This document shows positions 54,416 to 63,247 of a stretch of DNA of 64,000 nt, in pieces. The stretch is from NCBI RefSeq assembly GCF_024753205.1, contig NZ_JANUGZ010000003.1, positions 124,001 through 188,000 of the forward strand, written 5' to 3'. The stretch comes from Massilia aurea (GTDB lineage: Bacteria > Pseudomonadota > Gammaproteobacteria > Burkholderiales > Burkholderiaceae_D). The notes beneath the pieces are model-generated. The model was not told where the DNA came from and ran no database searches. It was given only the letters and a program-made list of their open reading frames with translations. Each line of letters begins with the position of its first letter. Positions within the stretch are counted from its first letter, which is position 1. Both the position numbers and the translations under genes were made by a program.

Positions 54416-56410
54416 CTACTTTTCGTCGATGAACGTGATGGAAAACTTGCATTCAACCGGCACGGCGGACGACACGGTCGAGATCCGCAAGACGTCGCAC
54501 GGCACCTTGGACTGGTACGTGGCCGAGTACCACCCGAGCGGTGGATTCTCGGCGCCACGCACCAGCTCGAGGTGCAGATCCTCGCCGCTGGCCTGCATCT
54601 GCAGCACGAAGCGGCGGCCCCGAACTGCCAGGCCGTTGCTGGTCAGGCGCACGTCCAGTCCGGGCGCGAAGTGCCAGAACAGCTCGACCTTGTGCGGCTT
54701 CTTGCCGGACACCTCGTCGCGCACGGTCAGCGTGTTGCTGGCGCTCTCGAAGCGGACACTGCGCACATGTCGGACTGGATCGGGCAGACGCGCATAGCCG
54801 TCGTGCGAACCGCGGAAATCGAACTCGTGGGGCGAGGCCGGCATGCGCTCGATGCTGGCCGCAGCCTTGCGCAGCCACATGAAACGCCCGCCCGAGACCG
54901 ACTGGTTCACGCCGTCGATGCGCACCGTGTTGTGGCTGGACGTGCCGCGGAAGTAATCGCGCCATTTGTCGTCCTGCCCGTATGAATAGGTGCCGGGGTC
55001 GACCAGGCACGGCTCACCCGCGATTGACAAGGCCAGTGCCAGCGCATCGGCGTGGCCGTGGGCAGCCACGCCCAGGTAGCCCAGCGGGCCACAGTCGAGC
55101 AAGCCCTTGATTTCGTCGGCTTCGCCAAAGCGATTGCCGAACAGCAGGTAGCCGCCATCGGGAAAGGCCCAGCCCGTATCGACTTCGTGCGGATCGCAAT
55201 CGGGCCGCCCGCCCGGCAGCGTGTGCAGCAACCAGCGCACGCCCGGGTGGCTGTCGGCATGGCCGCCGAAGACAGTATCGCCCAGCGCCAGCAACTGCGC
55301 AGCGCGGTCCATGCCCGACGCGTCCAGGCGAAATACGCAACCATCGTCGGCGTCGCCCACGGCAGGCACATTGCCACCGACATCGCGTACCGAGCGCAAG
55401 AAGCGCAGCGCGCGCTGCAGGCTGCCCCAGTAAGCGCGCGAAAACGGTCGCAGGCTGTGGCCGCCGGTCTGGGCCAGCAAGCCGGCCACGAACAAAAATT
55501 CGCAGACAAACAAATGGTAGCCAAAGGCCTGCTCGCGGTTGACGCCATCGCGCGAGAATTGCGCCTGGGCTTCCACTTCCAGCTCGCTCTGTGCCAGCGT
55601 CTGCCAATCGCGCGACTCTTTCCAGCACGGCCAGGTGACGGCGCCCATGTAGAGGCCGGCCAGTTCGCCGATCAGGTGGTTGTTGGCCGACGAATGGCGC
55701 GACAGATGGCGCGCGATCGTACGGCAATGGGCGTGGATGCTGCCGAGCCAGTCGGCGCGCAGGCGCTGCCCTGCGTCGCCCTCGAACAGCGCGCTGCGGT
55801 CACCACCGATCAATTGCCAGATCAGACTCCAGTTGATGAGCCGGATGCCCAGCTCCCGTGAACTGGTCCAGTTGGGACCGGTCAGTGGCGGACACTGCTC
55901 GAGCCAGCTGCGCAGGTTTTGCTCGAGCGCATCCATCCAGCGCGTATCACGCGTGAGTGTCCAGGCCTGTGCCAGCCGCACGAGGTGCAGGTGACGGTTC
56001 AGTTCCCAGACATGCTTGATGTCGCCTACCAGCTCGCGGTCGTTGATGGCGAGGTCGCCCCGGTACACGGCCGGCGCGGTCACGCCGGTATCAGGATCGC
56101 GGTTCCATGCAGTTGGCACGCCCACGTCGAAGCGGCCATCGGCAAACAGCACGACCTGCCCTGCACAGATGCGTTCGGCGTCCAGCAGCAACGCCTCGAC
56201 TTCGCCCGGATCGAGCTCGGGCGCACCGCGCACGCCCAGGTTCAGGGTCGGCACGGCTGGCGGGGCCGAGCGCGCCAGTGCCAGCTGCGTGCGGCCCGCC
56301 ATGCTCCGGCCCAGGCGGATTGCAGTGGCCTGTTGGACCCGGTATCCCATCTCGGCCAACGACATGCAGCGCAAACGGTTGACCAGCCACACCATGTTTG
56401 TTCCGTTCAT
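54416..56410 (-). CDS. Heparinase II/III family protein
   Basis: Probable polysaccharide lyase of 664 residues acting on the cell's own or an external uronate-containing polymer. The N-terminal alpha/alpha-toroid part contains WELNRHLHLVRLAQAW (about 135) and NWTSSRELGIRLINW (about 180). The C-terminal beta-sandwich has the family motif GVAAHGHADALALALSIAGE, followed by a YSYGQDDKWRDYFRGTSSHN segment (about 475) with the conserved His and Tyr. The ATG at 56410 follows AAGGAAG. No signal peptide is visible, though family members may be periplasmic. Such proteins are common in PEP-CTERM/EPS gene clusters. The 483 nt before the mgtC gene hold nothing I recognise. Confidence 0.88.
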   Translation of the reverse strand: MNGTNMVWLVNRLRCMSLAEMGYRVQQATAIRLGRSMAGRTQLALARSAPPAVPTLNLGVRGAPELDPGEVEALLLDAERICAGQVVLFADGRFDVGVPTAWNRDPDTGVTAPAVYRGDLAINDRELVGDIKHVWELNRHLHLVRLAQAWTLTRDTRWMDALEQNLRSWLEQCPPLTGPNWTSSRELGIRLINWSLIWQLIGGDRSALFEGDAGQRLRADWLGSIHAHCRTIARHLSRHSSANNHLIGELAGLYMGAVTWPCWKESRDWQTLAQSELEVEAQAQFSRDGVNREQAFGYHLFVCEFLFVAGLLAQTGGHSLRPFSRAYWGSLQRALRFLRSVRDVGGNVPAVGDADDGCVFRLDASGMDRAAQLLALGDTVFGGHADSHPGVRWLLHTLPGGRPDCDPHEVDTGWAFPDGGYLLFGNRFGEADEIKGLLDCGPLGYLGVAAHGHADALALALSIAGEPCLVDPGTYSYGQDDKWRDYFRGTSSHNTVRIDGVNQSVSGGRFMWLRKAAASIERMPASPHEFDFRGSHDGYARLPDPVRHVRSVRFESASNTLTVRDEVSGKKPHKVELFWHFAPGLDVRLTSNGLAVRGRRFVLQMQASGEDLHLELVRGAENPPLGWYSATYQSKVPCDVLRISTVSSAVPVECKFSITFIDEK

Positions 56411-56893
56411 TGCGCTTCCTTCATGCAGAATTCTGCCTCGTCAACCGATTGCCATCCGCCGCCTGGCGTCCGTGGATCGCAGCGTACTTCCGGTGTAGGG
56501 GCGATGAACGCCGCACCCTCGCGCTCAAGCACTTGGTAAAGGCACAATTTTTCCGATAATACATTCATCCGTGTCGGGAGCTACGCACGATTCGGGGTGC
56601 GCATGCAAGGAAGCCCGGCTCGCCGGGATGGTGAGAAGTCAGACAGTTTTTACCGGGCATGAGAATGCCGCGTCGGTCCCGCCAACATCATCTGGAAGCA
56701 TGTAAACAAGGTCGTAGCTGCCATTGATGCAGCAAGAAGTTGGCTAACAACAACAAGATAGCCGGTGCAATAGCGGGTCAGCGAACGACGTGATCCGGCA
56801 GTTGGCATGGGCACTGAGGCCCTGGAAGTGTCATGGAACCTCAGCGCGCTGGTGAATATCGCCCGGCGACTGGCGTACGTCGACGCCCCACCG

Positions 56894-57376
56894 TCAGTCG
56901 GCGTTGCGCTTGCTGGGCGAGCGAACGAATGCGAGGATGACCAAACCAAACAGTGCGCTCAGCACTGCCGTGCCTTCGCGCCCCATGCCTGCGGAAACGC
57001 CGATGGCCGCCGTCATCCAGACACTGGCGGCCGTGGTCAGCCCCTTGATATCGTTCTGATCGCGCTGCTTGAGAATGGCGCCGGCGCCAAGGAAACCAAT
57101 ACCGGCCGTAACCCCCTGCAATACGCGCGACAAGTCCTGGATCGTCATCCCTGCCTGCAATGGAATCAAGACGAACAACGCCGAGCCAACTGAAACCAGC
57201 ATGTGCGTGCGCAGACCGGCCGAAGCGCCCTTCGTTTCGCGCTCATAGCCAAGCAAACCACCCAGCACCGCCGCCACCAGCAAACGCACGACGATGATCG
57301 TCACATCTTCGGCATCTCCCAGATCGGAAAATTCGTGTTGAATCGTCTCCCAGCTTTCTGTCCACCACCCTTGCAT
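56894..57376 (-). CDS. MgtC/SapB family membrane protein
   Basis: Inner-membrane protein of 160 residues related to MgtC, whose homologues affect Mg2+ stress and membrane ATP synthase or act as transporters. Four spans are visible. The signature [20 protein letters not shown] (about 40-59) is followed by [14 protein letters not shown] and [15 protein letters not shown] (about 93-107), both classic MgtC segments. The ATG at 57376 has AAGGA 7 nt upstream; a TTG six codons earlier is rejected. It sits between the EPS export genes and the heparinase gene without a clear functional link. Confidence 0.9.
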   Translation of the reverse strand: MQGWWTESWETIQHEFSDLGDAEDVTIIVVRLLVAAVLGGLLGYERETKGASAGLRTHMLVSVGSALFVLIPLQAGMTIQDLSRVLQGVTAGIGFLGAGAILKQRDQNDIKGLTTAASVWMTAAIGVSAGMGREGTAVLSALFGLVILAFVRSPSKRNAD

Positions 57377-57496
57377 GCCTCGATCCTTGATCAATGTCGT
57401 TCAAGGAAATGATGCCATCCATGCAAGAAGTGTGTCGCCACGCTGGCTCTGTTGGGCTGGTGGCAACGTAAAAGTAGAGGCTAAGGCAATGGACGT

Positions 57497-58285
57497 TTAG
57501 AACCAGCTTTCGCGCACGACGATCACGTCATCGACCTGGACAATGTCGCTGGCCCGGGCATCCAGCGAAACCGGCTGGCCGCCGGCAGCCCTGCGCGTGA
57601 TGCGGATGCCATTGCTGCTGCCGCGCGGACTCAAGCCGCCGCCAGCCGACAAGGCTTGCTGGACCGTCATGCCGCGCTCGAGCCGGAACGGTCCCGGGCG
57701 ACTGACTTCGCCGGTGATATACGCCCGCGGCGCCCGTTCGACAAAGATGATGTCGCCGCCGGCCACTTCCACATCCTTTTCGAGTTCACCCGTGCGCACC
57801 ATGTCGACGACATCGATGGTCTCGCGCAGGGTCTTGCCATCGCGCATGCGCACCAGGCTGATCATGTCGCCGCCATCGCTGTGGATGCCGCCCGCCAGCG
57901 CCAGCATGTCGAGCACGCGACGGCGCCCGTCTACCGGATAGCGCCCGGGCCGGTTCACATGGCCAAGCACCGAAATCTGCTGGCTCGCCAGGGTCGTCAC
58001 GAGCATATTGACCTGGGCCTGCTTGAGGTAGCCGGCCTTTTCGAGCAGGCTTGCGATGGTTTTCTCGGCCACTGCCACCGGCATGCCGCCCACGGCCACC
58101 TGCCCCAGCAACGGAAACGTGAGATGGCCGCTTTCACTGACGCGGGTCTCGATCGACAGGTCGGGGCTGCCATAAACCGACAGCTTGACCACATCCCCCG
58201 GACCCAGCAGCACTTCGGCCGCGCCGGCCATGCACATGCCCAGCATTAACGCCAGACCCGCTATCCCTATGACGACACGCTTCAT
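57497..58285 (-). CDS. epsE: Polysaccharide export protein (Wza/EpsE family)
   Basis: Periplasmic/outer-membrane channel component for exopolysaccharide. The 262-residue product has an N-terminal signal (MKRVVIGIAGLALMLGMCMA), a Poly_export domain (LLGPGDVVKLSVYGSPDLSI, about 26-45) and two SLBB-type domains (QQISVLGHVNRPGRYPVDG, about 106; ITGEVSRPGPFRLERGMTV, about 188). Met precedes the only early Cys, so the lipobox is not canonical, unlike Wza. The ATG follows GGAGGAATC. It lies downstream of the EpsL-like gene. The Wzc-like kinase and Wzy/Wzx partners are not in the window. Symbol by family resemblance. Confidence 0.85.
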   Translation of the reverse strand: MKRVVIGIAGLALMLGMCMAGAAEVLLGPGDVVKLSVYGSPDLSIETRVSESGHLTFPLLGQVAVGGMPVAVAEKTIASLLEKAGYLKQAQVNMLVTTLASQQISVLGHVNRPGRYPVDGRRRVLDMLALAGGIHSDGGDMISLVRMRDGKTLRETIDVVDMVRTGELEKDVEVAGGDIIFVERAPRAYITGEVSRPGPFRLERGMTVQQALSAGGGLSPRGSSNGIRITRRAAGGQPVSLDARASDIVQVDDVIVVRESWF

Positions 58286-58468
58286 GATTCCTCCAGCATC
58301 GGTGATCATTGCAACGGGGCGGTAAGTCACACGCCCAACATGCCATTCGATGCGTCAGCAACCCATCGGTTCCGCCAAAACGCCGCTGGCCTGATTGCGT
58401 TAGCGCCAGCGCAATCAATGCGCGTTTTCCCGCAAAAAACCATCAACCTCACGTCAACAGAATCGTCA

Positions 58469-59683
58469 TCAGAACAACACATTGGCGCTGACCTGCACCA
58501 CGTTTGCATCGAACTTGCCAATGCCGAGCCCGGATGCGGTACGCGCCTGATGGACAACTGCGGCAACGACCTTCACCCCGGGCCGGGCCTGCCACACGGC
58601 GCGCACGCTGGCCGAACGGATCGCGTCGCGCAGCGCATCGGCGCCGGCAAAGTCGCCCCGCCCCGTGTAGCTGCGCCGCTCGTAGGTCGCGCCGGCCTCG
58701 AGCGCCAGCCTGGCGCTGGCCGCCCAATTGACGCCAATGCTGCCCCCCTTGTTGAGCGTGTAACTGACGAACGGGCTTTCAATGGGCGCAAATTCGCGCC
58801 ACACGCCCGCCTGATAGCTGATCTGGCCGCGCGGCGTGCAGAACGCATTGATGCGGCCGTTGATGCCGCTCGTGACGCCTTCGCCGTACGACGGCTGCTC
58901 GCGCCGCACATAGCCGGCCAGGCCCTGCACCGTGGTCGAGCCGGTGGCGAGCCAGTTCACGCGCAGCTTGAGTTCGTCCTGGGTAAAATCGTCGGTCAGG
59001 ACAGTACTGATGGCAGGTCGCCGGTACGGATAACTGCCCTTGATGCGGCGTGCGACCAGGCCCAGCGCGCTGCCGCCCCTGGGCTGGTACAGCAGCTCGG
59101 TCTCGAATGCTTTTTCGGTGCGGTTGTTGAAGCGCTGGATCGCCAGGTCGTAGCTTGCCTTGTCACGCTCGGCGCCTGCGCGCAGTTTCCAGCTCGGGTG
59201 CAGCTGCCAACCGGCATCGAATGCCTGACGACGCTGACGGCGCAGGTTGCGCTGGTCACTGTTGAAATCGGTGTACGGCGCGAGTGTCCGGATATCGAGT
59301 GCCTCGACACGGCCGTCGAACTGGGTGCCGAGGTGCCAGAACCACGTCGCTTGCAGGTCGTGGCCCGTGTAGTCGAGCTGCCTGAAACGATCGAAGGCGG
59401 TCTTCGACACCTTGGCCGTGGCAGCAATGCGCTGATGGCTGATGTGTTGGTCGAGCGCCACACCCGCTTCGAATGTGCGGTAGCTGTCGCTGCGCCCACC
59501 GACGAACGCGGGCGCCCCATCGGCCTGGCGCAGGAGATTGTCGTCGTGGGCCCAGCCGATGCCGGCGAGCAGTTGGAGCCCTTCAGTTGCCGGCGTGGGC
59601 GCCGCGCCTGCAGGAACGCACCAGAGGGCGCCGGCGCACAGCGCGACCGGGGAAAGGCGATGCAACGCTGAAGGGGCTGGCAT
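58469..59683 (-). CDS. epsL: EpsL-like outer-membrane beta-barrel protein of exopolysaccharide loci
   Basis: Predicted outer-membrane barrel of 404 residues with a signal peptide ending VPAGA-AP (about residue 27). The mature protein is made of alternating strands typical of barrels, beginning GLQLLAGIGWAHDDNLLRQA, with RTFEAGVALDQH and WFWHLGTQFDGRVEAL. It ends in the aromatic C-terminal strand VVQVSANVLF, a good BAM signal. It resembles EpsL proteins accompanying XrtB/PEP-CTERM exopolysaccharide genes. It lies between the CAAX-protease-like and EpsE-like genes. Specific substrate unknown. Confidence 0.72.
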   Translation of the reverse strand: MPAPSALHRLSPVALCAGALWCVPAGAAPTPATEGLQLLAGIGWAHDDNLLRQADGAPAFVGGRSDSYRTFEAGVALDQHISHQRIAATAKVSKTAFDRFRQLDYTGHDLQATWFWHLGTQFDGRVEALDIRTLAPYTDFNSDQRNLRRQRRQAFDAGWQLHPSWKLRAGAERDKASYDLAIQRFNNRTEKAFETELLYQPRGGSALGLVARRIKGSYPYRRPAISTVLTDDFTQDELKLRVNWLATGSTTVQGLAGYVRREQPSYGEGVTSGINGRINAFCTPRGQISYQAGVWREFAPIESPFVSYTLNKGGSIGVNWAASARLALEAGATYERRSYTGRGDFAGADALRDAIRSASVRAVWQARPGVKVVAAVVHQARTASGLGIGKFDANVVQVSANVLF

Positions 59684-59719
59684 GGTCGTCGTCTTCCACG
59701 GGTCGTACTACCGGAGGAA

Positions 59720-60469
59720 TCACCAGAATTGCCAGCCCCCTGTGTAGACGACCCAGACGCCCAGCAACCCATTCGTGACAGCGTGGGCCAGGATGGGCGA
59801 CCACAGGTTGCGGTGCCTCATATACAACACGCCATAGGCCACGCCGGCCACAATACCGGCCAGCCACAGCGTGTGTTCAAAGCCGAACAGCACGCATGGG
59901 ATCACGAACGCCTTGAAACCGATACGCGCAGGATCAACGAGTCTGAAGTTGGCGTGTTCGACCCAGCGCATCATGAACGAGCGCCAGAACAATTCTTCCA
60001 TGACGGGCACGACCAGCGCCGCGCCAGCAATACGCAGCGTCACCATCAGCCAGTCGATCTCGCCATGCGTGCGGGGATCGTAGCCGGGCGAGCTGCCGAG
60101 CGTCATCCAGGGCAGCGTCAGATTGACCCATAACACCAGCACGATGATGCCGACGACCATGGCAACGAGCGTGTGCGAGAGCCGCAAGCCAAACCGGTGC
60201 AGCTCGTCGTACTGGCGCCAGAACACGGCCAGCAGCGCCACCACGGCGCCGGCCTGCACGGGATACAGCCAGCGCAGGTCGGCGCGGCTCATGCCCATGC
60301 GCTCGAGCAAATCGCCAATCACCATGAACAGGATATAGGTGCCGAATGGCAGGATCCGCGCCCAGGCGGCGCGGGTGAGGAAGGGTTCGTCGGCCGCCGG
60401 GGCCGCAGTTCCGGCGCCGGGGCCGGGACCGGCTGGCCGGGCGGCGTGCGATTCGTTGTTGTCGATCAT
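59720..60469 (-). CDS. CAAX-protease-like (CPBP) membrane protein of PEP-CTERM/EPS loci
   Basis: Polytopic inner-membrane protein of 249 residues with about six spans. The CPBP/ABI motifs are all present: EELFWRSFMMRW (EExxxR, about 165), FGFEHTLW (FxxxH, about 198) and LAHAVTNGLLG (HxxxN, about 233), so a metal-dependent intramembrane protease is plausible. It matches the exosortase-associated subgroup found beside EPS genes. The ATG at 60469 gives MIDNNESH, with GGAG 9 nt upstream; the longer frame overlaps uup and is rejected. Its target is unknown. Confidence 0.85.
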   Translation of the reverse strand: MIDNNESHAARPAGPGPGAGTAAPAADEPFLTRAAWARILPFGTYILFMVIGDLLERMGMSRADLRWLYPVQAGAVVALLAVFWRQYDELHRFGLRLSHTLVAMVVGIIVLVLWVNLTLPWMTLGSSPGYDPRTHGEIDWLMVTLRIAGAALVVPVMEELFWRSFMMRWVEHANFRLVDPARIGFKAFVIPCVLFGFEHTLWLAGIVAGVAYGVLYMRHRNLWSPILAHAVTNGLLGVWVVYTGGWQFW

Positions 60470-60509
60470 GAGAAGTCGCTCCGCCCGGCCATTGCCCGCC
60501 CCTGTTGGA

Positions 60510-62411
60510 TTACACGCCGCGCGAGCGCGCTTCGATCGTTTCCCAGCGCTCGAGCGCATCGAGCAGCAAGTCTTCGATTTCGGCAAAGCGCGCATTGATG
60601 CGCTTGGCGTCGGCCGGGTTCTGCTTGTAGAAGTCCGGGCCATTGAGCTGGGCCGTGATCGCCGACTGTTCATCTTCCAGCGTCGCGATCAGCTTCGGCA
60701 ACTCTTCCAGCTCACGCTGCTCCTTGTAGCTCAGCTTGACCTTCTTGGCGGCCGGGGCCGCCGTATCGTCCGCCTTCGGTGCGCTGGTCTTGACCGGCGC
60801 CTGGACCACCGGCGTTGCCGCCTTGACGCGTTCCCAGTCGGTATAACCACCGACGAATTCGCGCCACTTGCCGGCGCCTTCGGCCACGATCACTTGCGTG
60901 ACGACGTTGTCGAGGAAGGTGCGGTCGTGGCTGACCAGGAACACGGTGCCCGTGTATTCCTCGAGCAGTTCTTCGAGCAGCTCGAGCGTGTCGATGTCCA
61001 GATCGTTGGTCGGCTCATCGAGCACGAGGCAATTGGCCGGCTTGGCGAACAGGCGCGCCAGCAGCAGGCGGTTGCGCTCGCCACCGGAGAGCGACTTGAC
61101 CGGCGAACGTGCGCGTTCCGGCGAGAACAGGAAGTCGTTTAGGTAGGTCATCACGTGACGGCGCTGGCCATTGATTTCCACCCAGTCGCTGCCCGGCGCA
61201 ATGGTGTCGGCCAGGCTGGCTTCTTCATTGAGCTGGGTGCGCATCTGGTCGAAGTACGCGACGTTGAGCTTGGTGCCCAGACGGACCTTGCCGCTGTCGG
61301 CCGTTTCTTCGCCCAGGATGATTTTGAGCAGCGTCGTCTTGCCGGCGCCGTTCGGTCCGATCAGGCCGACCTTGTCGCCGCGCATCAGCGTGCCCGTGAA
61401 GTTGTCGACGATGACCTTGTCGCCATACATCTTCGAGATGTTCTCGAGATCGGCAACGATCTTGCCCGACCGTTCGCCCGTGGCGACGTCGAGCTTGATC
61501 TGGCCCTGCTGGTCGCGGCGCACCGCGCGCTGCGAACGCAGTGCTTCCAGGCGGCGCACGCGGCCTTCGTCGCGGGTGCGGCGTGCCTGCACGCCCTTGC
61601 GGATCCACACTTCTTCTTGCGCCAGGAATTTGTCGAACTTGGCGTTTTCGACTTCTTCATTGGCCAGCAGCTCTTGCTTGCGCGCCTGATAAGTCGTGAA
61701 GTTGCCCGGGAACGACAGCAGACGGCCGCGGTCGAGTTCAATGATGCGGGTAGCAACGTTGTCCAGGAAACTACGATCGTGGGTAATGAACAGGACCGAG
61801 CCACGGAATTCGCGCAGCAGGCTCTCGAGCCACTTGATCGACGTGAAGTCCAGGTGGTTGGTCGGCTCATCGAGCAGCAGGACATCTGGCGCCGAGACCA
61901 GTGCCACGGCCAGCGCGACGCGCTTTTGCATACCGCCCGAGAGCGTGCCCATCAGGGCGTCGCCCGACAGGTTCAGGCGGTCGAGCGTGGTCTCGACCTT
62001 GTGCGCCAGGTTCCAGCCATCGTTTGCGTCGAGCTTGGTCTGGATCACATGCATGCGCTCCATCAGCGCGTCGTCGTCGCCCTGGCCGAACTTGCCGGTC
62101 AGTTCTTCGTATTCGGTCAGCATCGCCTGCTGGTCGCCCATGCCGCCGGCGACGACGGCAAACACCGTCATGCTCAGGTCAAACACCGGTTCCTGCTCGA
62201 CATAGGCGATGGTGACGCCCTGCTGCATGACCAGCAAGCCATCGTCCAGGCGCGAGCGGCCCGAGATGACTTTCAGGAGCGAGGATTTGCCGGTGCCGTT
62301 GCGGCCGATGAGGCCGACACGTTCGCCGGTCTCAAGGGAAAAATCAGCGTGGTCGAGCAGCGGCACGTGGCCGAAAGCAAGTTGAGCGGAACTAATGGAG
62401 ATGACAGCCAT
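60510..62411 (-). CDS. uup: ABC-F family ATPase Uup
   Basis: Cytosolic twin ATPase of the ABC-F group, implicated in ribosome function and suppression of transposon excision. The 633-residue product has two nucleotide-binding domains: Walker A GLIGRNGTGKSS (about 33) with LSGGMQKRVALA (about 158), and GLIGPNGAGKTT (about 350) with LSGGERNRLLLA (about 443). The ABC-F linker between them contains RKGVQARRTRDEGRVRRLEA. The C-terminal coiled coil (SYKEQRELEELPKLIATLED, about 560) marks Uup instead of EttA or YheS. No membrane segment. The 228 nt upstream hold the tRNA promoter and no gene. Confidence 0.93.
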   Translation of the reverse strand: MAVISISSAQLAFGHVPLLDHADFSLETGERVGLIGRNGTGKSSLLKVISGRSRLDDGLLVMQQGVTIAYVEQEPVFDLSMTVFAVVAGGMGDQQAMLTEYEELTGKFGQGDDDALMERMHVIQTKLDANDGWNLAHKVETTLDRLNLSGDALMGTLSGGMQKRVALAVALVSAPDVLLLDEPTNHLDFTSIKWLESLLREFRGSVLFITHDRSFLDNVATRIIELDRGRLLSFPGNFTTYQARKQELLANEEVENAKFDKFLAQEEVWIRKGVQARRTRDEGRVRRLEALRSQRAVRRDQQGQIKLDVATGERSGKIVADLENISKMYGDKVIVDNFTGTLMRGDKVGLIGPNGAGKTTLLKIILGEETADSGKVRLGTKLNVAYFDQMRTQLNEEASLADTIAPGSDWVEINGQRRHVMTYLNDFLFSPERARSPVKSLSGGERNRLLLARLFAKPANCLVLDEPTNDLDIDTLELLEELLEEYTGTVFLVSHDRTFLDNVVTQVIVAEGAGKWREFVGGYTDWERVKAATPVVQAPVKTSAPKADDTAAPAAKKVKLSYKEQRELEELPKLIATLEDEQSAITAQLNGPDFYKQNPADAKRINARFAEIEDLLLDALERWETIEARSRGV

Positions 62412-62534
62412 GATCGGTATGCGTTTCGTCGCGCGAAAAATTTTTGGCGCGGGGGGAAAAGGTGCGTTGATTGATTAAGGGGCACATTGTACCGACTGCC
62501 GGCCATGAACCTGCATTTCTATTTCGATCCCGGC

Positions 62535-62540
62535 TATAAT
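62535..62540 (+). promoter_or_regulatory. -10 element of the tRNA-Arg promoter
   Basis: A perfect TATAAT about 100 nt upstream of the tRNA, reading towards it. The matching -35 (GCATTT at 17-bp spacing) is weak. The GC-rich leader between promoter and tRNA contains several short inverted repeats. Confidence 0.5.
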
Positions 62541-62639
62541 TGCAACCGGTTCACGGTACCAGCCCGCCCTGCGGGGCCTGCCCGCCGGACTGCAGGCTTG
62601 CCCTGCTTCGCGCCGTCAGCACCTGGCGGCGCGGGCGTC

Positions 62640-62714
62640 CTCCCCGTAGCACAATGGATAGTGCACATGCCTCCTAAGCGTGGGATACTGGTTCGATTCC
62701 AGTCGGGGGGACCA
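62640..62714 (+). tRNA. tRNA-Arg (anticodon CCT)
   Basis: Full cloverleaf read by eye: acceptor CTCCCCG with CGGGGGG (one G-T pair), D stem GCAC/GTGC, anticodon stem CATGC/GCGTG with loop CTCCTAA (anticodon CCT, reading AGG), variable loop GGAT, T stem ACTGG/CCAGT with loop TTCGATT. The discriminator is A and CCA is encoded. The MarR gene on the opposite strand ends just 1 nt beyond the CCA. Confidence 0.95.
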
Positions 62715-62715
62715 G

Positions 62716-63240
62716 CTACACCCCGTCATCCACCCGCAAACTGCGCTTCATGGTCGACAACAACGCGATCATCGTCGCCTTGTCCTCCGCCGCCACGTCG
62801 GCCAGCATTTCCTCGATCCAGCGCTCATGCACCGCCGCCATCTCATCGAACGCCGCGCGCCCCGCTGATGTCAGCTTGACGGCCGATGCACGGCGATCGT
62901 TCACATCCTGCACCCGCACCACGAGCTGCTCGCGCTCGAGCTGATCGGTGATCCCCGTGATATTGCCGCCGGTGACCATCATGCGCTTGGACAGTTCCCC
63001 CATGCGCAGGCCGTCCGGATGTCGCTGGAGCTGCGCCATCAGGTCAAAGCGCGGCAGCGTGATGTCGAACGTCGTGCGCAGGCGGCTGCGGATTTCGTTC
63101 TCGATGCGCGTCGTGCACGACAGCATGCGCAGCCAAAGGCGCAGCGATTGGTGATGTTCGTCCGTCAGGCGGCTTTCCATGTCCAGCTCGGCTGCCCCGC
63201 CCATCGCTGGGTCTTGTTCACGTCCATCCACTTCCTGCAT
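62716..63240 (-). CDS. MarR family transcriptional regulator
   Basis: Winged helix-turn-helix repressor-type protein of 174 residues. The core shows TLPRFDLMAQLQRHPDGLRM, the recognition region GELSKRMMVTGGNITGITDQ (about 80-99) and the wing with DVNDRRASAVKLTSAGRAAF (about 112-131), where the DxRxxxVxLT pattern is diagnostic. It starts 7 nt after the CoA ligase gene ends, so it is the distal gene of that operon and likely controls aromatic acid or acyl-CoA metabolism in response to a CoA thioester. The inducer is inferred. Its stop lies 1 nt from the tRNA-Arg 3' end. Confidence 0.9.
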   Translation of the reverse strand: MQEVDGREQDPAMGGAAELDMESRLTDEHHQSLRLWLRMLSCTTRIENEIRSRLRTTFDITLPRFDLMAQLQRHPDGLRMGELSKRMMVTGGNITGITDQLEREQLVVRVQDVNDRRASAVKLTSAGRAAFDEMAAVHERWIEEMLADVAAEDKATMIALLSTMKRSLRVDDGV

Positions 63241-63247
63241 GCTGTCC

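Noticed and set aside
53921..54985. 354-codon plus-strand frame from the galE/heparinase gap into the heparinase gene
   Set aside because: Starts in a low-complexity tract, has Cys/Arg-rich sequence without family resemblance and runs antisense to the conserved C-terminus of the heparinase.
56650..56949. 99-codon minus-strand frame before and into the mgtC gene
   Set aside because: Overlaps the MgtC coding end out of frame, Ser/Thr/Arg-rich with no motif and no ribosome site.
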